Origin: Wenzhouxiangellaceae bacterium
Lineage (GTDB): Bacteria > Pseudomonadota > Gammaproteobacteria > Xanthomonadales > Wenzhouxiangellaceae
Direction: 5' to 3'
DNA length: 41,532 nucleotides
Assembly (NCBI GenBank): GCA_018334995.1
Contig: JAGXKW010000022.1
Span: 1-41,532, forward strand
Part shown: piece by piece, positions 25,074 through 34,255 of the stretch
How positions within the stretch are numbered: the first letter of the stretch is position 1
Layout: each line of letters begins with the position of its first letter
The notes under the pieces: generated by a model
The model's input: only the letters and a program-made list of their open reading frames with translations
The model's database searches: none
What the model was told of the DNA's origin: nothing
Made by a program: the position numbers and the translations under genes

Positions 25074-27803
25074 ATGCTCAAACGTTTGATAACGAAGCTG
25101 GTCGGCAGCCGCAACGAGCGCCTGCTCAAGCAGCTTTCCAGGAATATTCAGCAGATCAACGAACTGGAACCCCAGACCCAGCAGCTCAGCGACGAGCAGC
25201 TCAAGGCCAAAACGGCTGAATTCAGGCAGCGGCTGGAAAACGGCGAGAGCCTGGACAGCCTGCTGCCGGAGGCATTCGCGGTGGTGCGCGAGGCCTCGGT
25301 GCGTACTCTGGGCATGCGGCATTTCGACGCCCAGATGATCGGCGGCATGGTGCTGCACCAGGGCAAGATCGCCGAGATGAAGACCGGCGAGGGCAAGACC
25401 CTGGTCGCGACGCTGGCCGTCTACCTCAACGCACTGCCCGGCAAGGGCGTGCACGTGGTCACGGTCAACGACTACCTGGCCGGGCGCGACGCCGACTGGA
25501 TGCGTCCCATCTACAGCGCGCTGGACATGACCGTGGGTGTGTCGGTGCCCGGCATGAACGCTCCCGCCAAGCGTGCCGCATATGCCTGCGACATCACCTA
25601 CGGCACCAACAACGAATTCGGCTTCGATTACCTGCGCGACAACATGGCGTTTTCGCTGGAGCAGAAGGTGCAGCGCACCCAGCATTTCGCCATCGTCGAC
25701 GAGGTCGATTCGATCCTGATCGACGAGGCCCGGACGCCGCTGATCATTTCCGGCCCGGCCGACGAAGGGCCGGAGCTGTACGTCAAGATCAACCGGATCG
25801 CGCCCAAGCTCGAGGTTCAGCAGGAAGAAGACGGGCCGGGCGATTTCTCGCTGGACGAAAAGTCGCGCCAGGTCCACCTGACCGAAGAAGGCATGGCGCG
25901 GGTCGAGCAACTGCTTGCCCAAGACGGGCTGCTCAAGGAAAACGAAAGTCTGTACGACGCGAACAACCTGGCGCTGATGCATACGCTGAGCGCATGCCTG
26001 CGTGCCCATCACCTGTTCAACAAGGACGTCGACTACATCATCAACGACGGCGAAGTGGTCATCGTCGATGAATTCACCGGTCGCACCATGCCCGGGCGCC
26101 GCTGGTCGGACGGCCTGCATCAGGCCATAGAGGCCAAGGAAGGGGTGCCCATTCAGCGCGAGAACCAGACCCTGGCCTCGATCACGTTCCAGAACTATTT
26201 CCGGCTCTACGAAAAGCTGTCGGGCATGACCGGTACTGCCGATACCGAAGCCTACGAATTCCAGAGCATCTATGGCCTGGAAGTTGTCGTGATTCCGACT
26301 CACAAGCCGATGATCCGCAAGGACAATCCCGACCTGGTGTTCCTGACTCAGGCCGAGAAATACACCGCGATCATCGAAGACATCAAGGAACGCACGGCCA
26401 GCGGCCAGCCCAGCCTGGTCGGTACGACTTCCATCGAAACTTCCGAACTTCTGTCGAGTGAGTTGAAGAAAGCGAAAATTCCGCACGAGGTGCTCAATGC
26501 CAAGCAGCACGAGCGCGAGGCGCAGATCATCGCGCAGGCCGGTCGCCCGGGAGCGGTGACCATCGCCACCAACATGGCCGGCCGCGGCACCGACATCGTG
26601 CTCGGCGGCAGTCTGGACGCCGAACTCGCCGAGCTGGACGACGACACGCCCGAAAGCACCCTGCGCAAGGTCAAGGAGGACTGGCAGGAACGCCACAACG
26701 AAGTCATCGAAGCCGGCGGCCTGCACATCATCGGCACCGAACGCCACGAGTCCCGTCGCATCGACAACCAGCTGAGAGGCCGTTCCGGTCGCCAGGGCGA
26801 TCCGGGCTCGAGCCGTTTCTACCTGTCGCTCGAAGACAGTCTGATGCGCATTTTCGCGTCCGAGCGACTGGGCAACATGATGCAGAAGCTGGGCATGGAG
26901 CAGGGCGAGGCCATCGAGCATCCCTGGGTTACGCGCGCGATCGAAAACGCCCAGCGCAAGGTCGAGGCGCACAACTTCGACATCCGCAAGAACCTGCTCG
27001 ATTTCGACGACGTCGCCAACGACCAGCGCCGGGTCATCTACGCCCAGCGCAACGAGTTGATGGAAGCCGACGACGTGCACGACTACGTCGAGGAGATGCG
27101 CGACGAGGTCTTCCACGATCTGATCAGCCGCTACATGCCGCCGCAGTCGATCGAGGACATGTGGGATGCCGAGGGCCTGGAAAAGTCCCTCGAGCGCGAA
27201 TTCGGAATCGATGCGCCGATTCGCGAATGGCTCGAAGCCGACGACGATCTGACCGAGGAAGGAATTCGCGAACGGGTCATGGCGCGGGTCGAGGCCCATT
27301 TCGCTGCCAAGGAGGCCGAGACCGGCAGCGACGTGATGCGGCATTTCGAAAAGGCGGTCATGCTCAACGTGCTCGACCAGCAGTGGAAGGAGCACCTGGC
27401 GAGCATGGACTATCTGCGCCGCGGCATTCATCTGCGCGGGTTCGCGCAGAAGAAACCGCAGCAGGAATACAAGCGCGAAGGCTTCGAAATGTTTACCCAG
27501 ATGCTGTCCAGCATGCGTTTCGAGGTCATCAAGATCCTGGCGCGGGTGCAAGTGCGTTCGGAACAGGACGTGGCCGCCGTCGACGAGCAGCGCAAGCGCG
27601 AACAGCCGATGGAGTACAAGCACCGCGAAGCGGCTCCGCTGGAAAAACAGTCAGCGGCGGCCCAAGCCGGCGCCGGGGGCGCTCCGGCGCAACCGGAGAC
27701 CCCTCAGACGTACGTGCGCGATGGACGCAAGGTGGGTCGCAACGAGCCCTGCCCATGCGGATCGGGCAAGAAATACAAGCAGTGCCACGGCAAAATTGAT
27801 TAA
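25074..27803 (+). CDS. secA: Preprotein translocase ATPase SecA
   Basis: 909 residues, matching E. coli (901). Motor of the Sec translocon. N-terminal [15 protein letters not shown], Walker A in MKTGEGKT (GEGKT at 105-109), Walker B/DEAD-type [20 protein letters not shown] region, the helicase motif [15 protein letters not shown], and [23 protein letters not shown]. The C-terminal zinc-binding linker [13 protein letters not shown], which binds SecB and ribosomes, is complete. The ATG at 25074 is where homology starts. No SecM-like arrest gene precedes it; dciA lies there on the other strand. Confidence 0.98.
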   Translation: MLKRLITKLVGSRNERLLKQLSRNIQQINELEPQTQQLSDEQLKAKTAEFRQRLENGESLDSLLPEAFAVVREASVRTLGMRHFDAQMIGGMVLHQGKIAEMKTGEGKTLVATLAVYLNALPGKGVHVVTVNDYLAGRDADWMRPIYSALDMTVGVSVPGMNAPAKRAAYACDITYGTNNEFGFDYLRDNMAFSLEQKVQRTQHFAIVDEVDSILIDEARTPLIISGPADEGPELYVKINRIAPKLEVQQEEDGPGDFSLDEKSRQVHLTEEGMARVEQLLAQDGLLKENESLYDANNLALMHTLSACLRAHHLFNKDVDYIINDGEVVIVDEFTGRTMPGRRWSDGLHQAIEAKEGVPIQRENQTLASITFQNYFRLYEKLSGMTGTADTEAYEFQSIYGLEVVVIPTHKPMIRKDNPDLVFLTQAEKYTAIIEDIKERTASGQPSLVGTTSIETSELLSSELKKAKIPHEVLNAKQHEREAQIIAQAGRPGAVTIATNMAGRGTDIVLGGSLDAELAELDDDTPESTLRKVKEDWQERHNEVIEAGGLHIIGTERHESRRIDNQLRGRSGRQGDPGSSRFYLSLEDSLMRIFASERLGNMMQKLGMEQGEAIEHPWVTRAIENAQRKVEAHNFDIRKNLLDFDDVANDQRRVIYAQRNELMEADDVHDYVEEMRDEVFHDLISRYMPPQSIEDMWDAEGLEKSLEREFGIDAPIREWLEADDDLTEEGIRERVMARVEAHFAAKEAETGSDVMRHFEKAVMLNVLDQQWKEHLASMDYLRRGIHLRGFAQKKPQQEYKREGFEMFTQMLSSMRFEVIKILARVQVRSEQDVAAVDEQRKREQPMEYKHREAAPLEKQSAAAQAGAGGAPAQPETPQTYVRDGRKVGRNEPCPCGSGKKYKQCHGKID

Positions 27804-27804
27804 T

Positions 27805-27843
27805 CTGGTTCGGTGGTTCCAGCCGGCCGACCAGCCAAACCAG
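27805..27843 (+). terminator. Imperfect stem-loop after secA
   Basis: CTGGTTCGGTGG and CCAGCCAAACCAG pair with one mismatch and one bulge, starting 2 nt past the secA stop. No T-tract. Possible terminator or 3'-end stabiliser. Confidence 0.35.
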
Positions 27844-27898
27844 ACAACCAGCCGAGCAGCCGACCCTGTCCTTGTCCGGGACACATGCCGCCCCGATG

Positions 27899-27907
27899 TG
27901 GGATAAT
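27899..27907 (+). promoter_or_regulatory. Extended -10 promoter of yajC-secD-secF
   Basis: TG-G-GATAAT (hexamer 27902-27907), 78 nt upstream of the yajC ATG, with a GGGACA-like -35 18 bp before it. Confidence 0.4.
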
Positions 27908-27984
27908 TAAGGATTGGCGAGTTTGCGCGCAGTGCGTCGGTACTGTTGCCCGTTTATGGAAAAGTATAGAAAAGGTTTTTGAAT

Positions 27985-28335
27985 ATGCTTGATTTTCTGT
28001 CTGAACTGCTGATTCCTTCCGCGCTGGCCCAGGCCGGCCAGGGCGCCGAGCAACCCAGCGTGCTGGCCTCCATCCTGCCGCTGGTGTTCATCGTGGTCAT
28101 TTTCTGGCTGTTGATCATCCGGCCGCAGATGAAGCGCAACAAGCAGCACCGCGAGCTTGTTGCCAATCTCGCCGTCGACGACGAGGTCGTCTCGGCCGGC
28201 GGCCTGCTCGGCAGGGTGACCGAGGTAGGCGACAACTTCATCCAGGTGCGGCTGGCCGACGACGTGCTGGTCAAGATGCAGAAAAGCTCGGTGGCACAGG
28301 TCGTGCCCAAGGGCACCTTCGAATCGGCGGCCTGA
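27985..28335 (+). CDS. yajC: Preprotein translocase subunit YajC
   Basis: 116 residues. Single-pass inner-membrane partner of SecDF. Short N-terminus with a PSALAQAG stretch, one transmembrane segment at roughly residues 30-48 ending in the typical FWLLIIRPQMKRNKQHREL, then a soluble beta domain beginning with the DDEVVSAGGLLGRVTEVGDNFIQV pattern. The ATG at 27985 follows an AAAAGG; a TTG two codons upstream is possible but less likely. Heads the yajC-secD-secF unit. Confidence 0.96.
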   Translation: MLDFLSELLIPSALAQAGQGAEQPSVLASILPLVFIVVIFWLLIIRPQMKRNKQHRELVANLAVDDEVVSAGGLLGRVTEVGDNFIQVRLADDVLVKMQKSSVAQVVPKGTFESAA

Positions 28336-28405
28336 CGGCGCCGCAATCGTGCGCGTCCGGTTGCCGGCGCGCTCGCCGCTGAAAGAACAATAATCCGGTC
28401 ATTTC

Positions 28406-30265
28406 ATGAATCGCTACGCTGCCTGGAAATACATTCTGCTGATTGCCGTGCTGGTGATCGGAATCATCTATGCGCTGCCCAACCTGTTCGGCGATGACCC
28501 GGCCGTGCAGGTGTCGTCTTCGCGTGGCTTCGAGCTGGATCCGGCGCTGCAGGGCGTCGTCGAAGAGGTGCTGGAGGCCGAGCAGATCGAGCCCGTCTCG
28601 ATGGATTTCACGCCGGAGCGCCTGATGGTGCGGGTGGACGGCTCCGATACGCAGCTGGCGCTGGCCGATGCGTTGCGCGAAGAGCTCGGCGATGCCTACG
28701 TGGTGGCGCTCAACCTGGCGCCGGCCACGCCCGGCTGGCTGCGCGCGCTCAGTGCTGAACCCATGGTGCTGGGCCTGGATCTGCAGGGCGGCGTGCACTT
28801 CCTGATGGAAGTCGACATGGAAACGGCCCGCACCCAGCAGCTGGAGCGTTTCGTCGACGACATCCGCAACCTGTTGCGCGACGAACGCATTCGCTATCGT
28901 TCCGTGCGCGCCGATCGCGAGTCGCTGGTCGCCGAACTGCGCACCGCCGAGGACCGCCAGACCGCGATGACGGAAATCTCGCGCGAACTGCCCGAACTCG
29001 AGCTGGAATCGATCGACGGCGGCGAGACCTTCAACATCGAGGCGACCGTCGACCCCGAAGTCATGAACGAGCTCCAGCAGACCGCGCTGCAGCAGAACAT
29101 CACCACGCTCAGGAACCGAGTCAACGAGCTGGGCGTGGCCGAGCCGATCATCCAGCAGCAGGGCGCCGAGCGCATCGTGGTCCAGCTGCCGGGCGTGCAG
29201 GACACCGCCGAGGCCAAGCGCATCCTCGGCTCGACCGCGACGCTGGAATACCGCGCCGTGGACGAGCAGAACGATCCCTACGAGGCCGAGCGCACCGGCC
29301 GGGTGCCGCCGCAGTCGCGGCTCTACCAGACGCGCGAGGGTGAACCGATCCTGCTGTCGAGGCGTTTGATCGCTTCCGGTGACAACCTGACCAGTGCCTC
29401 GGCCGGCTTCGACCAGCGAAATGGTCAGCCGAACGTGCGTGTCACGCTGGATGCGGTCGGGGCGCGTCGAATGTTCGACTTCACCAGCGAGAACGTCGGC
29501 AACCGAATGGCCGTGGTGTTCATCGAGCAGCGGCCCGAGACGCGGATGGTCGACGGCGAGGAAGTGCGCGACACCCGACGGGTGGAAGAAGTGATTTCCG
29601 TGGCCGTGGTGCGCGAGCCTTTCGGCCGCGAATTCCAGACGACCGGCCTGGGTTCGGCGCGCGAGGCCAGCCAGCTCGCGCTGCTGCTGCGCGCAGGCGC
29701 GCTGGCTGCACCGGTCGAGATCATCGAGGAGCGCACCGTCGGACCGAGCCTGGGCGCAGACAACATCCAGAAAGGCTTCAATTCCGTGATCATCGGCTTC
29801 TGCCTGGTGCTGGTGGTCATGGCGATCTACTACAAGATCTTCGGGTTGGTCGCCGACCTGGCGCTGACGGTCAACCTGGTGCTGATCGTGGCACTGCTGT
29901 CCATGATCGGCGCCACGCTGACGCTGCCGGGCATCGCCGGCATCGTGCTGACGGTGGGCATGGCCGTGGACGCCAACGTGCTGATCTTCGAGCGCATCCG
30001 CGAGGAACTCCGCCTGGGCAACACGCCACAGGCCGCGATCCGGGCCGGCTACGGCAAGGCCTTTTCGACCATTGCCGATGCCAACGTCACCACGCTGATC
30101 GCCGCGCTGGTGCTGTTCATGTTCGGCACCGGGCCGGTCAAGGGCTTTGCCGTGACGCTGTCGCTGGGAATCGTGACCTCGATGTTCACCGCCATCTTCG
30201 GTACTCGCGGCGTGGTGAACCTGATCTACGGCAGACGCAAGCGCGTCAAGTCGCTGGCGCTTTGA
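28406..30265 (+). CDS. secD: Protein translocase subunit SecD
   Basis: 619 residues. Membrane protein that uses the proton gradient to help pull preproteins out of the SecYEG channel. N-terminal transmembrane helix (about 8-26), the first periplasmic block with LGLDLQGGVHFLMEVD from residue 122, a long periplasmic P1 region, and a C-terminal six-helix-type membrane domain whose GMAVDANVLIFERIREEL carries the conserved charged residues. Ends in the basic RRKRVKSL tail. A 197-nt gap with a large palindrome separates it from secF, unlike the tight spacing usual for this pair. Confidence 0.97.
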   Translation: MNRYAAWKYILLIAVLVIGIIYALPNLFGDDPAVQVSSSRGFELDPALQGVVEEVLEAEQIEPVSMDFTPERLMVRVDGSDTQLALADALREELGDAYVVALNLAPATPGWLRALSAEPMVLGLDLQGGVHFLMEVDMETARTQQLERFVDDIRNLLRDERIRYRSVRADRESLVAELRTAEDRQTAMTEISRELPELELESIDGGETFNIEATVDPEVMNELQQTALQQNITTLRNRVNELGVAEPIIQQQGAERIVVQLPGVQDTAEAKRILGSTATLEYRAVDEQNDPYEAERTGRVPPQSRLYQTREGEPILLSRRLIASGDNLTSASAGFDQRNGQPNVRVTLDAVGARRMFDFTSENVGNRMAVVFIEQRPETRMVDGEEVRDTRRVEEVISVAVVREPFGREFQTTGLGSAREASQLALLLRAGALAAPVEIIEERTVGPSLGADNIQKGFNSVIIGFCLVLVVMAIYYKIFGLVADLALTVNLVLIVALLSMIGATLTLPGIAGIVLTVGMAVDANVLIFERIREELRLGNTPQAAIRAGYGKAFSTIADANVTTLIAALVLFMFGTGPVKGFAVTLSLGIVTSMFTAIFGTRGVVNLIYGRRKRVKSLAL

Positions 30266-30446
30266 GTCCGGATCATTCATGACCCAACCTACTACGACGT
30301 TCCCAGGCCCTGCATACGCGATGTTTCACTCTGTCGCGCATGCTCGACGCACGGGCAAGTACGCCTGCGGTGCGCTCGGACGCAAAACATCCCGGCTACA
30401 GGACCTGGATCCGTCTCGCGACGGTCGGTCCATGAACGATCCGGAC
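30266..30446. repeat. 181-bp imperfect palindrome filling the secD-secF gap
   Basis: Outer arms 30266-30281 and 30431-30446 pair at 15 of 16 positions, beginning one base after the secD stop. Inside them, in register, are a 9/10 stem (30303-30312 with 30399-30408), a 7/7 stem (30320-30326 with 30385-30391), and weaker pairing towards the centre near 30355. Symmetric spacing (7 nt each side between the last two stems) shows the whole element is a single decayed palindrome. A separate small hairpin (CCGTC-TCGC-GACGG) lies at 30411-30424. It could be a MITE-like insertion or a structured RNA. The secF ribosome-binding site (AAGGA) lies just outside it. A 56-codon frame (30279-30449) reads through it. 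Confidence 0.75.
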
Positions 30447-30462
30447 TAAGGACGCATACAGC

Positions 30463-31428
30463 ATGGATATCATTCGAACCAATACCCGCATCGATTTCAT
30501 GGGCCGGCGCAAGCTGGGTCTGATCCTGTCGGCGATCCTGATCCTGTTGAGCCTGGGGTCCCTGATGACGCGCGGCCTGAATTTCGGCCTCGATTTCACC
30601 GGCGGCACGCTGATCGAGATCGCCTATCCCGAGGCGCCGGAGCTGACCGACGTCCGCGGTGCGCTGGATGCGGCCGGTTACGACAACTTCACGGTCCAGA
30701 CTTTCGGCACCGCGCGCGACATCGTGGTGCGTCTGCCCGCCGAGGTGGCGGCCGAGGAAGGTGCCGACGTCAGCACGGCGGCGCTGGAGGCGCTCGAGAC
30801 GGTCGACGCCGGCGTGGAACTGCGGCGCGTGGAGTTCGTCGGGCCGCAGATCGGCCAGGAACTGGCCAACCAGGGCGGGCTGGCGCTGCTGTACGCGTTG
30901 GCCGGGATCCTGCTGTACGTGTCTTTCCGTTTCCAGTGGCGCTTCGCCGTCGGCGCGGTCGCCGCGCTGGTCCACGACGTGCTGATCGTGACCGGCATGA
31001 TCTCGCTGTTCAAGGTCAGTTTCGACTTGACCGTGGTCGCCGCGCTGCTTGCGGTGATCGGCTATTCGCTCAACGACACCATCGTCGTCTATGACCGCCT
31101 GCGCGAGAATTTCCGAGTCAAGCGCAAGGGCACGGCCGAGGAACTTGCCAATCTTTCGATCAACCAGATGCTGTCGCGCACGGTCATGACCTCGCTGACG
31201 ACCTTGCTGGTGCTGCTTGCGCTGTTCTACTTCGGCGGTGAAATCATCCATGCATTCGCCTATACCCTGATCATCGGTGTCATCATCGGGACCTACTCTT
31301 CGATTTTCGTCGCCAGCACCGCAGCCCTGATGCTCGGCGTCTCGAAACAGGACCTGATGCCGGTGGTCAAGGAAGGCGCCGACCAGCCCGACCAGGAAGA
31401 TCTTCCGGCGCGGTTCCGCAACACTTGA
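30463..31428 (+). CDS. secF: Protein translocase subunit SecF
   Basis: 321 residues. Partner of SecD. One N-terminal helix (about 17-36), the signature GLNFGLDFTGGT, a periplasmic P4-like domain, then five C-terminal transmembrane helices including VAALVHDVLIVTGMISLF and the conserved GYSLNDTIVVYDRLREN that matches the proton-relay region. AAGGA about 11 nt upstream of the ATG at 30463. Overlaps nothing; the next gene starts 8 nt past its stop. Confidence 0.97.
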   Translation: MDIIRTNTRIDFMGRRKLGLILSAILILLSLGSLMTRGLNFGLDFTGGTLIEIAYPEAPELTDVRGALDAAGYDNFTVQTFGTARDIVVRLPAEVAAEEGADVSTAALEALETVDAGVELRRVEFVGPQIGQELANQGGLALLYALAGILLYVSFRFQWRFAVGAVAALVHDVLIVTGMISLFKVSFDLTVVAALLAVIGYSLNDTIVVYDRLRENFRVKRKGTAEELANLSINQMLSRTVMTSLTTLLVLLALFYFGGEIIHAFAYTLIIGVIIGTYSSIFVASTAALMLGVSKQDLMPVVKEGADQPDQEDLPARFRNT

Positions 31429-31436
31429 GGTTGGCA

Positions 31437-31889
31437 ATGAAATTTCTCGCTGCACTGCTGTTTGCCTGCTGGTCGCTTCCGGCGATGGCGCAGATGGAAA
31501 CACCCGACGGCGACGCGACGCCACGCTACAAGGTCGATTCGGCGGTGTGGTGCTCGGGAGAATTGCGCGGCGAGCCCGAACTGCTCTTGAGCCCCGGCGT
31601 GCCGGGTACGTTCGAGATCGACGGCTCGGAGTCTTCGTGGCGCCTGAGCGTGGAAGTCGAGACGCCGGGCCGGGCCGAGGGCGCCGAACCCGATTCGCTG
31701 TGGTTCAAGGTCGGGATCGAACAGATGGTCGACGGCCAGTGGGAGTTTCTGACCGACACCATGCTGGGCACGCCGCTGGGCAAGCCGGGCATCGTCACGG
31801 TGGTCGGAGACGATGGCGCCGAATCCGGACCGGAATCGGCGCCGCTGTACGTCGAACTGACCGCACAACGCGTCGACCCGAACGGCTGA
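31437..31889 (+). CDS. Small exported protein of unknown function
   Basis: 150 residues. A clean signal peptide (KFLAALLFACWSLPAMAQ, cleavage about residue 19) is followed by a mature part of some 130 residues, acidic, with one cysteine (VWCSGE) and predicted beta strands (WRLSVEVETPG, LWFKVGIEQM, PLYVELTAQ). I do not recognise the family. The ATG at 31437 follows a GAGG and lies 8 nt after the secF stop, so it is likely co-transcribed with secDF. A TTG at 31425 could extend it by four residues, but would disturb the signal peptide start. Confidence 0.75.
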   Translation: MKFLAALLFACWSLPAMAQMETPDGDATPRYKVDSAVWCSGELRGEPELLLSPGVPGTFEIDGSESSWRLSVEVETPGRAEGAEPDSLWFKVGIEQMVDGQWEFLTDTMLGTPLGKPGIVTVVGDDGAESGPESAPLYVELTAQRVDPNG

Positions 31890-32091
31890 CCCGCCCGCCG
31901 TCCACGCCCGAACCCGAATCCCGGTCGCGGCGCGTGCTTTCCGGTCGCTGTCCCGGCCGCGCTTCCGTCGATTGCCGCCGCCCGGCGCGAGCGATTGCAT
32001 GACCCATCGCCTGCCTGCCCCGCGGTGCGACCGGCGTGGTTCGCTGGCGGCTTGACGCAAGCAATGCATCGCAACGTGGCAGAATATCGGC

Positions 32092-32583
32092 ATGAATATC
32101 AATCTGTTTCCGAGAACCGGCTTCGCTGTGGTGATGGCGCTCTGCCTGGCGCTGCTGGGTTACGGCTACTACTCCCAGTACGCTCTGGGCTTCGAACCAT
32201 GTCCGTTGTGCATTCTGCAACGCGGCGCGTTTTTCGTCATGGCCCTGGGCGCGCTTCTCGGCCTGGTCCACGGCAGTCGCGGCGGCTGGCGCTGGGTCCA
32301 TGGAGCCGTGGTGTTCGCGGGAGGCGTGTGGGGGCTGGCGACGGCCGGGCGCCACCTGTGGCTGCAGAGCCTGCCGGCCGATCAGGTGCCGGAGTGCGGG
32401 CCGGGCTTCGATTTCATGGTCGAGTACTTTTCGCTGGGCGAAGCAATCGCCTCGGCGTTCACCGGATCGGGCGAATGCGCCGAGGTGGACTGGTCGTTTC
32501 TCGGCCTGGCGATGCCCGCCTGGACGCTGATCTGGTATGTTGTCCTCATGCTGATCACCGCGCTGACCCTGCGCAAGAAATGA
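32092..32583 (+). CDS. dsbB: Disulfide bond formation protein B
   Basis: 163 residues, four transmembrane helices. Reoxidises DsbA and passes electrons to quinones. First periplasmic Cys pair Cys37-Cys40 (context EPCPLCILQRG), second pair Cys102 and Cys129. The ILQRG after the first pair contains the quinone-binding Arg. About 200 bases separate it from the upstream gene; this gap is GC-rich, has a TTGACG at 32053-32058 and an AGAATA-like sequence close to the ATG that do not sit at standard promoter spacing, and shows no further gene. Four nt before the DAHP synthase start. Confidence 0.95.
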   Translation: MNINLFPRTGFAVVMALCLALLGYGYYSQYALGFEPCPLCILQRGAFFVMALGALLGLVHGSRGGWRWVHGAVVFAGGVWGLATAGRHLWLQSLPADQVPECGPGFDFMVEYFSLGEAIASAFTGSGECAEVDWSFLGLAMPAWTLIWYVVLMLITALTLRKK

Positions 32584-32587
32584 CGCC

Positions 32588-33964
32588 ATGACCGAATCGC
32601 TCAAGTCGATCACGCCGGCCCGCGACTGGGCCGTGGATTCCTGGAAGCGCAAGGACGCGCTGCAGCAGGCGCGTTACGACGATCACGACGCGCTCGATCG
32701 CGCGCTCAAGCATCTTTCGGAGTTGCCGCCGCTGGTCACCTCCTGGGAGGTTCTCAACCTGCGCGGCCAGCTGGCCGAAGCCCACGCCGGCAAGCGCTTC
32801 CTGCTGCAGGGTGGCGATTGTGCCGAGATCTTCGATGAGTGCCGGCCCGAAATCATTGCCAATCGGCTCAAGGTCCTGCTGCAGATGTCGCTTGTGCTGG
32901 TCCATGGCATGGAGATGCCGGTCGTGCGCATCGGCCGTTTCGCCGGCCAGTACGCCAAGCCGCGTTCGGATGACTTCGAGACGCGCGAAGGCGTCAAGCT
33001 TCCCAGTTATCGCGGCGACCTGGTCAATGCGCCGGAATTCACGCCGGAGTCTCGCAGACCCGACCCCGAGCGCATGATCCGGGCCTATTCGCGCTCGGCC
33101 ATGACCATGAATTTCGTGCGCGCGCTGGTCGACGGCGGCTTTGCCGATCTGCACCATCCCGAATACTGGGACCTGGGCTGGGTGGAGCATTCGCCGCTGG
33201 CCGAACAGTTCCACCGCATCGCCGATTCGATCGGGCATTCGGTACGCTTCATGGAAACGGTCACGGGCCAGACGCCCGGAAGCGTGCGGCGGGCCGATTT
33301 CTTCACCTCGCACGAAGCGCTGCATCTGCACTACGAGCAGGCGCTCACCCGCGCAGTGCCACGTCAGTGGGGCTGTTTCAACCTGTCGACCCACTTCCCG
33401 TGGATCGGCATGCGCACCGCTGGCATGGAAGGGGCGCACCTGGAAATGTTCCGCGGCGTTCGCAATCCGGTCGGGGTCAAGGTCGGGCCCGGCATGTCGC
33501 CCGATTGGCTCAAGAGCCTGATCCGCACTTTGAACCCGGACGACGAACCCGGAAGACTGGTGTTGATCCACCGGATGGGCGCCAACGGCATCGGCGACAA
33601 GCTGCCGGAACTGATTCGGGCGGCCAGGTCCACCGGCTCGCCGCTGCTCTGGATCTGCGATCCGATGCACGGCAATACAGAAAAGACTTCTACCGGCGTC
33701 AAGACGCGGCGTTTCTCGAACATCCAGGCCGAACTCGAACAGGCATTCGAGATCCACGCCGCCTGCGGCTCGCGTCTCGGCGGGGTCCACCTCGAGTTGA
33801 CCGGCGAAAACGTCACCGAATGCATCGGCGGAGCCCGCGAACTGAACGAACACGACCTGTCGCGGGCCTACAAGACGACCGTCGATCCGCGCCTGAACTA
33901 CGAGCAGGCGCTGGAGCTTTCGATGCTGATCGTCGGCAAGCACCAAAGCCTGCTGCAGGGCTGA
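32588..33964 (+). CDS. Class II (plant/mycobacterial-type) DAHP synthase
   Basis: 458 residues. Joins phosphoenolpyruvate and erythrose 4-phosphate in the first step of the shikimate pathway. Begins with the class II WAVDSWKRKDALQQ, then metal-site Cys78 in LLQGGDCAE, RIGRFAGQYAKPRS, SHEALHLHYEQALTR, the HFPWIGMRT and KVGPGMSP blocks, WICDPMHGNTEKTSTGVKTRRF, and GGVHLELTGENVTEC. These separate it from the AroF/G/H class I enzymes. No regulatory extension is seen compared with mycobacterial AroG. Probably co-transcribed with dsbB. Confidence 0.95.
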   Translation: MTESLKSITPARDWAVDSWKRKDALQQARYDDHDALDRALKHLSELPPLVTSWEVLNLRGQLAEAHAGKRFLLQGGDCAEIFDECRPEIIANRLKVLLQMSLVLVHGMEMPVVRIGRFAGQYAKPRSDDFETREGVKLPSYRGDLVNAPEFTPESRRPDPERMIRAYSRSAMTMNFVRALVDGGFADLHHPEYWDLGWVEHSPLAEQFHRIADSIGHSVRFMETVTGQTPGSVRRADFFTSHEALHLHYEQALTRAVPRQWGCFNLSTHFPWIGMRTAGMEGAHLEMFRGVRNPVGVKVGPGMSPDWLKSLIRTLNPDDEPGRLVLIHRMGANGIGDKLPELIRAARSTGSPLLWICDPMHGNTEKTSTGVKTRRFSNIQAELEQAFEIHAACGSRLGGVHLELTGENVTECIGGARELNEHDLSRAYKTTVDPRLNYEQALELSMLIVGKHQSLLQG

Positions 33965-34255
33965 TCGATCGTTGACTGAAAGCTCAAAAGCGAAAAAGGC
34001 CAAACCATTTCTCGCGACGGCGCAAAGGCGCTGAGTCCGCTCGCGAAGGCGCAATCAGACGCAGCGTATTTGCGCGGGGTGGATAAGCGTAGCGCATCCA
34101 CCAGCTCGGGCTGTCCCGGCCTTCGTCGTTTGTCGTTTTCGGCGAATATGCGTCTCTGCGAGAGCTGGTTTGAACATGCCCCGGCTCTCGCTCTGCAAGC
34201 GATTTGATTCCATCCCGGTCTGACTGGATCGGATCAACACAACGAGTCAATCCCC
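33965..34255. repeat. Repeat-rich gap: degenerate CGCAAAGGCGC-type repeats
   Basis: No gene is visible in these 291 bases. The left part (about 34009-34065) has imperfect units of the type TTTCTCGCGACGGCGCAAAGGCGC, shortened here to its pattern CTCGC...CGCAAAGGCGC. A related inverted stretch lies at about 34126-34170 (TCGTCGTTTGTCG ... GCGTCTCTGCGAG). CGAGAGCTGG near 34158-34167 pairs at 9 of 10 positions with CCGGCTCTCG near 34183. These look like remnants of an intergenic repeat. Confidence 0.5.
34078..34102. repeat. REP-like palindrome (GGTGGAT ... ATCCACC)
   Basis: Perfect 7-bp arms GGTGGAT and ATCCACC flank AAGCGTAGCGC. The same sequence type, GGTGGATAAGCG-TAGCGCATCCACC, is familiar to me as a common intergenic palindrome in many gammaproteobacterial genomes; only one copy is present here. 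Confidence 0.6.

Noticed and set aside
25011..27623. 870-codon open frame on the minus strand opposite secA (and similar long frames opposite ftsA, secD and the RND permease)
   Set aside because: These arise from high third-position GC in the true genes. The plus-strand genes have complete family motifs; the antisense products do not.
30279..30449. A 56-codon open frame (MTQPTTTF...) between secD and secF, ending just before the secF ribosome-binding site
   Set aside because: It lies entirely within the palindrome, has no ribosome-binding site, and its third-codon-position GC looks lower than that of its neighbours. More likely a by-product of the repeat. Peptide or ribosome-profiling data could overturn this.
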